Assembly (NCBI GenBank): GCA_963573305.1
Contig: OY754332.1
Span: 138,253,977 to 138,317,976 of the forward strand
Origin: Pyrrhosoma nymphula
Taxonomy: Eukaryota > Arthropoda > Insecta > Odonata > Coenagrionidae
Direction: 5' to 3'
DNA length: 64,000 nt
The notes under the pieces are model-generated. The model saw nothing but the letters and a program-made list of their open reading frames with translations. It was not told the DNA's origin and searched no databases. The first letter of the stretch is position 1. Each line of letters begins with the position of its first letter. This document shows positions 56,693-64,000 of the stretch, piece by piece. The position numbers and the translations under genes are program-made.

Positions 56693-59600
56693 CCCATTTA
56701 TTGATCAGGATTGCCTAACTTCTTTACACATCATTATTGCATTATTCATGTAGAAGCATCAAAATGTTTTCCACGTTAATGATGAAGACTATCTCGCCCC
56801 ATTTGGAGAACCTCAACAGATTTATGCAAGTAACCTAATGAAGATATTAAGTAGAAAATGAGTCAAAAATGTTTAACGTAGAACATTTACCAAACGTTTT
56901 CAATTTATTTCAACACAATCACTTTTTTCCTGAAGTGTTATGCGCATTGTTTTTTCACATTTTGTAAACAATGAATAAATCTAGAGAGTAGCCAAAGGAT
57001 TTATCTCATCTCTTCATGGACCTAAGGATTTATCGCTCGAATGACTAACAGAGAGGGCTGCTAAGCTAGCAACGTGAAGTTTAAGCTCTGTCAAATGCCC
57101 TGAGTGAAAATTGAATACCCCCTAAAGAGGCAATATTCTTCGAGGTGCAAACGACCCAGGATTCATTTTGAAACATAATAATGGCAATTTGTAACTATCT
57201 GGAAAGGAAAATAACCAAGGAAATCACAATGCTGTGCACTCACGTAACCATGCTATTTGAGGACTAGCCCTAAATTCACAGAAGTCAAACACCTCGACAA
57301 TGCATCGATTACGTTTCGAGTACATGCTGATTTTTGTCCTGTGAAATTTCCAACAATCGTGGTCAATTAAAGACGACTATAAGGGCAATTATATTTGTCA
57401 TTAAATACAAAACGTTTTAAAACTTAAAAAGTGTATGGAATTAATAATGAAACAATTTCTTTTCATGTTAGAGCAAATATAGCACGCCCAGACATGACAG
57501 TAATGCTATACTGGAATAAAAACGTCAAGGTCCGGTTACACAACAATTAGTTAAATATTTTTTCGGTATGAAAACGAAAGTTAATATGTTCTCCCATGGA
57601 TAACGCTCTCGTCAACTAATCAACAGTCCGATATAAGAATTATATAACACCCAAACTCTTAGTTCACATCAAGCTAATAAGAAGTCTACGTCATCTAATG
57701 GTCAATGTTAATCAGACATTATAAAACCGAGACTAGGACTATCAAATGGAGTACACGTTTTACGCGACTTAAGTTGTTATTATTTCTAAAGCAAATCAAT
57801 GCGAAGGTAAGACAATCGTGGAATGAACACAATAACCAGTGCCAATAATGTAACCAATCACTATGTGAACGAAGTTTTTCCCCCAAAAACAGGAGCTCGT
57901 TTTGGTGGAGTAATCTTATCATGCTTTGTGGTAGCAAACGAAAGCCCTTGAGCGAGCAGGAACACCCGTCACAAGAATTAATCAATACTGTGACGCAAGT
58001 AGAACCGCAAAAATCCGACCAGAGGCAAAATTTCCAAAAGGGAGGATTTGCAAAACGAAATCGTGGCAACGATATGATCCTAAAAGCCTTCCTCGAGCAG
58101 AACAACTCCAATTACGTAAATTGAAAAGTTTTAATGCGATAAGCTGTAGATAGAAGGATTACGAAACAGAAAACTGTAATGAATATTTCAAATCAAAAGT
58201 CCTTGAAAATCAGACTCAAATGAATCAACGGTCACATGGCGATTAGGGTATGACGATGTCGAATTCCCCGTCAGTGATCACGTGCTTACCGCAAAATTCA
58301 TTAGCAATTACAATTCATGCGATTACAAGCGATTAAATTGTATTAATAACCACTTTGACTCAGGGGCTTTATTACAGCTGAACCTTACTCATGGCTTACA
58401 TTTATGTACCCTACAACTAGCCACTTGCAATTTGATCATCTCTTCCCGATTTTCGGCACGTAAGTATCCTCTCCAACATGTTTTACGGTTTCATATACCA
58501 CTAACAGTTATGAGTGGCAAAAATTTCTTCCTCCTGAAAGAGTAAAGGACACACAAGACGACATTTTCAGACAACGATGAAAACCCTATTAAAAATCTAA
58601 GTAATCAGTTTATAACTATTGACTAAGTCAATTCGTGCAAAAATGGAGAGCTTTCCATTACGTGGAATATGTTTGCCCAAGTATGGTCCCAGCCGGTTAA
58701 CGACCTATACGGAGGACAAAATGTAGGACATGGAGTTCTATCAGACACTCCTATAGAATTGATTGGACCAACGATGAAAATTCTGATACCACAAAAATAT
58801 GAAGCTAGGCCCTCGGTGAGGTAATGTTTTCCTTGTTAGAAGTCAACAAATATAAGGTAGGTTTGCCGCAGCTCTCTTCTCAATTCTCATTACAGCTGAG
58901 AATGTCATTCATTCATCTTCAAGTCTTCATTTTAGCGTCTCGATTTGTTCGATATATTCCATCCTTGTTCTTTTCCTGCAATAATTTCGAATCATTTCTC
59001 CGTCAACAACTGATTTTCAGTCTAATACGTATCAGAATGCGTCCAATCAGTTATTCTATTCTACTTTGCAGAGTTTTGATTGGAAAACTATTCTAGTCTT
59101 CGCAGGACTTCATTATTGGCAATTATTTCCGTCCATTTGATCTTCAACATACTTCAAAAATACCATTTTTCCATAGATTCTAATCTGCTTCTTTTGGCTG
59201 ATGTCAGAGTCAAAGCTTCAATGCAAAATTTCAATGTTTACTAGATTGTTACAATAAAGGAACAACCAGTGGGGACTGGATTTCTATTTTCCAAATGGAA
59301 GAGTATTCGGAGTTTCCAAGAGAAACATCTCGTTTTTTCTGGAAGGCTTGAATCCGATTCGGGATCAGTGGTAAGCAGCTAGTATTCACTTTCTTAATTA
59401 TTTCAGTCTCCATGATATACACTCAGAATAGTGTTATATTTTCGGTTCAACTGCATACACGTTATGTAGATACTATGAAAACAATTCCAATGTTGACCTA
59501 TAGTTCTTAAGTTAAAATCTCTCCTTATGTTTTGAACTAACTTGCGCACCAACCCGGAAGTGGTTGTCGATGGTTGGCGCTTATTGTAAACGCTACTTCT

Positions 59601-62600
59601 GAATTAAAGCTCTTGATTTTAAAGTACGGTCAACGTTTGAACTCTTAGATTCTTAGATTTGCTGGCACTTCAGCTACAGCGAGTGGACATACTTATCATA
59701 AGGGCGACAATAATTGTGAGAGAAATAAATTTTAAGATACCTTGGCTTCGTTACGAATCGTACTCCGTTCAACGGTTAACGTTCCGGTTGTTCAACGCAG
59801 GCGAAGAAAGGGACGAAGTTATATCTTATCCCTTCGGCAGCAAGGAATGAAATAAGAAGAAGAAAATGACTGCAAAGGATATCCAGAGCTGACTGGATTC
59901 CAGGGAAGGATGCTCGTCTTCGTGAGGTAAGTTCCGAATTATTAACGATGTTATTGTGAACTCCGCCAGTTATCAACGAGAAGTCACTTTACGAGCGGGA
60001 AAAATATCGCGACCATGAACCTTACAATGAGAACGGAAATCTTGGTGCGCTTCCGATCGTCATTTGCTCAAATTACGGGTCGCCAGTTAATGCGCTGGTG
60101 TTGCGAGGGAGGCCTCGGTAAATGTGAGCTTTCGTCCCGCCAGCGTTTTCGTAATTTCACCCACTTTTAACAGAGATATCGGAACCAAATTCACCTCACT
60201 TATTATGCAAACCTTGCGCATTTGTAAAATACTTTCAACAAAACAATGCATCTTTTACTCTAGGAATGGGAAACTTTCAAACCTGAGAACTGCGATTTTT
60301 CCTCTCCGCCATCTTGTGAAAAAATGCCGTTTCCTCTTATCCACCGTACGTGGCGCAGCGATCCAGCAGTTGCTTCTCTAGCATACACAGACCTCTCCTA
60401 CACAGTTTCTTCCCTCCTTCCACTTAAACTCACCCCGCAACAACCATTTAACACAATCATTTTAAGACTAGAAATTCTTGGCCTACCACGCGGTTGCAGC
60501 CCCTATAGTTGGAACTTGATTTCTTTCGCGGCCGTTGATAACACGATCGAAGTAGGAGATAAACGTCCTCTTATAAGGTTCTTGATCGCGACGTTCCACT
60601 CATATTGCAGACGACGTCGTCTGCTGCCGTTTGAGGCGTCTGCTGGGCTCGTATTATACAGGCCGACTCCCGCATTTTGGAGGATAGACTTGATATGAAC
60701 ATGATGTAGTATTATAGGCAACTTAATCAATCACAAGTTATCATGGCTCAAATTCGATGAAATATAGTTGATAAATTTTTATCTCGTGAAAACATGTTTA
60801 GTCCCTATCTCTCTCATGTAAAAAAAGGCCAGCCATGGCTAGATGCGCAAGGTTGACCGTACTTTTCTAATACAGAGCTTTATTCTGAATGCGATGCAAG
60901 CGCTCCTGCTTTAAACTACTAAGTCGCTGTCGTAACCATGAGCAATCGCATTTCAGTCAGACAACAACCACTCTGCGGGAAGTGTAAATGGGAAGCAGCG
61001 AAGCTTCAATAAACCAGCTGTTCGGAGAAACTGTGCCTACTTTGCTTATTCCTATGCATCCTTATAATTCCTTTCACATGGAAACTATACAAATTGCAGT
61101 TGTCAGTAATCTCTGCATGAAAAAAATGTGAAGGGAATTTCATCTCGAAAGCAGCATATTTACCTCAGTAATGATTTCATGGTTTGAATTGAAGCAGCAC
61201 GATGCTATCATAGTATTTTTAGTGATTTTACAAATGCCACCCGGCATTATCCCATGCCATGAGGAAATCCCAGAAAACCAAAGAGAAATAAAGCGAAGTA
61301 AATTCGCGGTAAATTCTTCAATTTCTCAAGGAGGCAGCGATTCCAAGGAGTTTCCCGGTTTTCAAGTATTTCAATGAAGTTGGCCACCCAGATACGGCGC
61401 TCTCTTCATTGAATGGATCTCCTCATTACGTTGGTTTACGAGAAAACACAAAAACCACACGTCCACACCATCGCGAGGGAAAAATAACTTAGACACACAT
61501 TTAGATTTCAATGCCAATCATTTTAACCGAGAGCATTATTTCATTTGAGGACTAAAAATATATATTCATCCGATCAAGTTTGGCTTCTATCACAAGAAGA
61601 CTTCCCCTTTGCCCTCCACACGCCGCCACCAGATAAGGCTTCGGCCTCCAATTTGATGGGAGAAACCTCACAAATCGCAACGGCAAATTGACAGCAAAAA
61701 TAAGCCACAAGCCGACGAACACATGCGCAACGAATACAATCGAACTGCAACGTAACGAATGCGGAAATGTACGGCGATTCTGCCCCACACATGATACCAA
61801 GAAAATAACAATTTTTTATTAACTACAACAAATGGAATCGCATTATCCAAAGATTCAAACCAGTTGTGCAAAATATCTACCGATTAGAAGTCACAAAAAT
61901 AACCCGGACAGAAGCAAGGAGGCATTAAACACCTGCAAATATGCTTTTCAATTTTTCCAATTAAAACTCGCCATTCCATGATATTATCAAGTGACATTTT
62001 AAAGCGACATAGGCTTTAACGACGACAAACTTTATCATCCTCATATTGTAACCCTTGCTACACTTGGATGAAGTAGCCCAACTGCATTCTTGCTTGAAAG
62101 TAGTTGGTAAAATCAGAATACCGTCGAAGAAAAAGGAGACCTACGATGCAAGTCACTTTTATCTAAGAATTCTAGCGCTTCAGGCACGGAAGAACTTCAC
62201 GCTTACTACATAGAATACTACACTAACTATGAATTTCTATGTATCTATATTCTCGCACTGCATAAGAGCTCAGGAGGATAAGGCTGATCTAAGGTATAAG
62301 GTGGCAGCAAAAGACTAACACAACACATGTTGCAGATTTCGAACCTGTTCTAAAGAACATAATATTTTATCGCGTTCTGTCAATTAACGCCATCATTTAA
62401 CGCGTAACCTACATTTAAAGGGTAAAACTAACTACAATATTACTGACGAAACGCATTTAAATTCACCGTGAAGAGGCGAGAGCCGGGCATGAAAAATTAG
62501 TTTTTCTCTATCAAGTCACGGTTCAAAATTATAGCTTTTCCTCGCCAAAATCGACATTACTCGCTCAATTACCGACCCAAGAAAATGTCCACGGGTGTGA

Positions 62601-64000
62601 GGGAGGCCTGACAGATTGTTATTTAGAAACATACGACCCGTGATAGGTGAGCTCCACGAGGCGCGATTAATCGAATCGATACACCGAGGTCTCAGCCACG
62701 TCGACTTCCGAGCGTTGCTGGTCTCTCGACCGAGGCAGCAGCCGTAAGCGAGCGCCACATGACACACGGTCATGAGAACATGTTCGCAAGCATGAGCAAG
62801 GGTCAGTTTGGAAGGGGACCGAGAGATTTTTTCCCTGAGTGAGTTCATCATCACTGTTCTCTCTAAAGCACCCTAGCCTCTCCATGCGAGACGAACAAAG
62901 AGAGTGGGGAACTTGCATTATTAAAAAAAAACTATTTGAATGTGAAGTATATGACTTTAATTATACCTATATGGCATTCACTTTGTCAACTAGCAAAATG
63001 CTCCACAAAAATAATTCTTACGCACGCTTGGCGGAATCAAAACACTACGTAATCAGGAAGCCGTCAGATGACGTCACGGAACATTAAAACTACGTTTCCA
63101 TGTGAATTTCAGCTGATCTATCCTCAAGAGACGAAAATAATCGATTTTATTTCCTTCAATGAAGACAATGAACTATTATACTTCAACCTATTTTGTTGAA
63201 ATACATACATGTACATCAGGGAAGCGATACCATGCGGTGACGTCAGACCATAGATATGCCGTTTTGAATCACGGGACTTTTTAAATTTTTATACAATTTT
63301 GGAAGACAATTAACAACTCCCGCGGTTGGTGTATACAAAAATGGATTACAAATATTGGCATTCCTCATAAAAATCGCTTTGGTGTACACTACGCAAACAT
63401 AAGGAATGCATTATATGTAAGTTCCTACATGCAACAGCACATAACGCGATATTTATATTAGAGATTTGGCAGACACATGATTGTTATAAGAATAAAAGTA
63501 TACTATTATGAACGTTAACGAAACAACTGAGTTAAGGAAACTATGCGAACTCGTGACTTAAAAAGACTGGGCGAAATTTAACGTGCCTAGCTCCATAAAG
63601 AAGTACTAATAGGGACTACAACAGCTGCATGGAGGTAAGTGAAGCACAGGATCTAAGTACAACAGCTGGTTTCTCAATTATGTGCACTTTTTATCAGGAA
63701 AAATAATAAAATACAGAATCATGGAGATGTAAAGCGGTTAGCAGAAAATAGCCCAATTCTACGATCAACGACTGCTGAATGTGATGATATACTATGATTT
63801 CATGTCTATTATCTACACGATACCAAAAAAGTCGTTCAAATTCCGAGATCTTTTTGTGTATTTTTTATTTAGGCGAGTCTATGAATACCCACTTCACTTG
63901 AATCTGCTGCCGGTAACCAACACGATACCTTTTGCATAAGACTTGAGAATTACTTAATAAATTAAAGACTACGGGTCTCTTTCTTTCAATCCATCACGGA
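56693..64000. other. No recognised gene or element
   Basis: About 7.3 kb of AT-rich DNA. The open frames 57719-58111 (minus), 60324-60698 (plus), 61552-61800 (minus) and 62516-62854 (minus) overlap others and have no recognised domain. Notable small items are a perfect 18-bp palindrome GCAGACGACGTCGTCTGC at 60607-60624, and an old repeat around 61161-61385 sharing words with 27052-27290. Confidence 0.35.

Noticed and set aside
1..64000. CRISPR arrays, prophage, operons and bacterial promoters
   Set aside because: The sequence is eukaryotic repeat-rich DNA; no regular short repeat-spacer array or prokaryotic gene organisation is present.

Overview
This window looks like gene-poor eukaryotic DNA from a large, repeat-rich genome, most likely an arthropod. 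That is inferred from the element families: Penelope-like retroelements (PLEs), CR1/Jockey-type LINE tails, a 5S-rRNA-derived SINE, tRNA-derived SINEs, an intron-containing Tc1/mariner element and several hAT-type elements. No host protein-coding gene, rRNA gene, intact tRNA gene, operon or CRISPR array could be supported. Nearly every readable protein fragment belongs to a transposable element, and nearly all are broken.

Layout. 0.6-1.6 kb: LINE reverse-transcriptase fossil (minus). 1.76-2.01 kb: short terminal-inverted-repeat (TIR) element. 2.69-3.92 kb: TIR element with an AACGTT-rich subterminal array. 4.87-8.39 kb: a PLE copy with inverted ends, split by a 3.06-kb DNA transposon that has about 745-bp inverted arms and a decayed transposase. 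8.79-10.7 kb: a second PLE (RT plus GIY-YIG relic). 10.9-14.3 kb: hAT element of the ZMYM/ZNF862 type, its transposase interrupted by a 358-bp PLE 3' end with a perfect 12-bp target duplication. 15.7-16.0 kb and 32.3-32.5 kb: palindromes built from PLE-like tails. 20.1-21.7 kb: a third PLE (minus). 24.2-25.6 kb: inverted SINE fragments, a 5S-derived SINE and a CR1-like LINE 3' end. 25.7-25.9 kb: G22 and C20 homopolymers. 41.98-43.88 kb: hAT-like element with a CGGBP1-like zinc-finger relic, itself interrupted by a 373-bp hAT MITE with a perfect 8-bp target duplication. 46.7-47.9 kb: foldback element and a dispersed repeat nearly identical to one at 14.35 kb. 48.4-50.95 kb: a 2.37-kb TIR element inserted inside a PLE-tail palindrome. 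51.98-54.30 kb: Tc1/mariner element with long TIRs and a likely spliced transposase. 54.8-56.7 kb: second CR1-like LINE end and two tRNA-derived SINEs. From 56.7 kb to the end almost nothing is recognisable.

How the parts fit together. The window is a stratigraphy of nested insertions, and several target duplications allow relative dating. The most interesting thread is a recurrent RNA-like module at PLE 3' ends: a CTGANGA-like core, a short hairpin, then GAAAC and GTC, matching the hammerhead ribozyme layout known from Penelope-like elements. It is seen in several sequence-divergent versions, often as head-to-head inverted pairs. All family calls were made by eye from motifs, with no database search.
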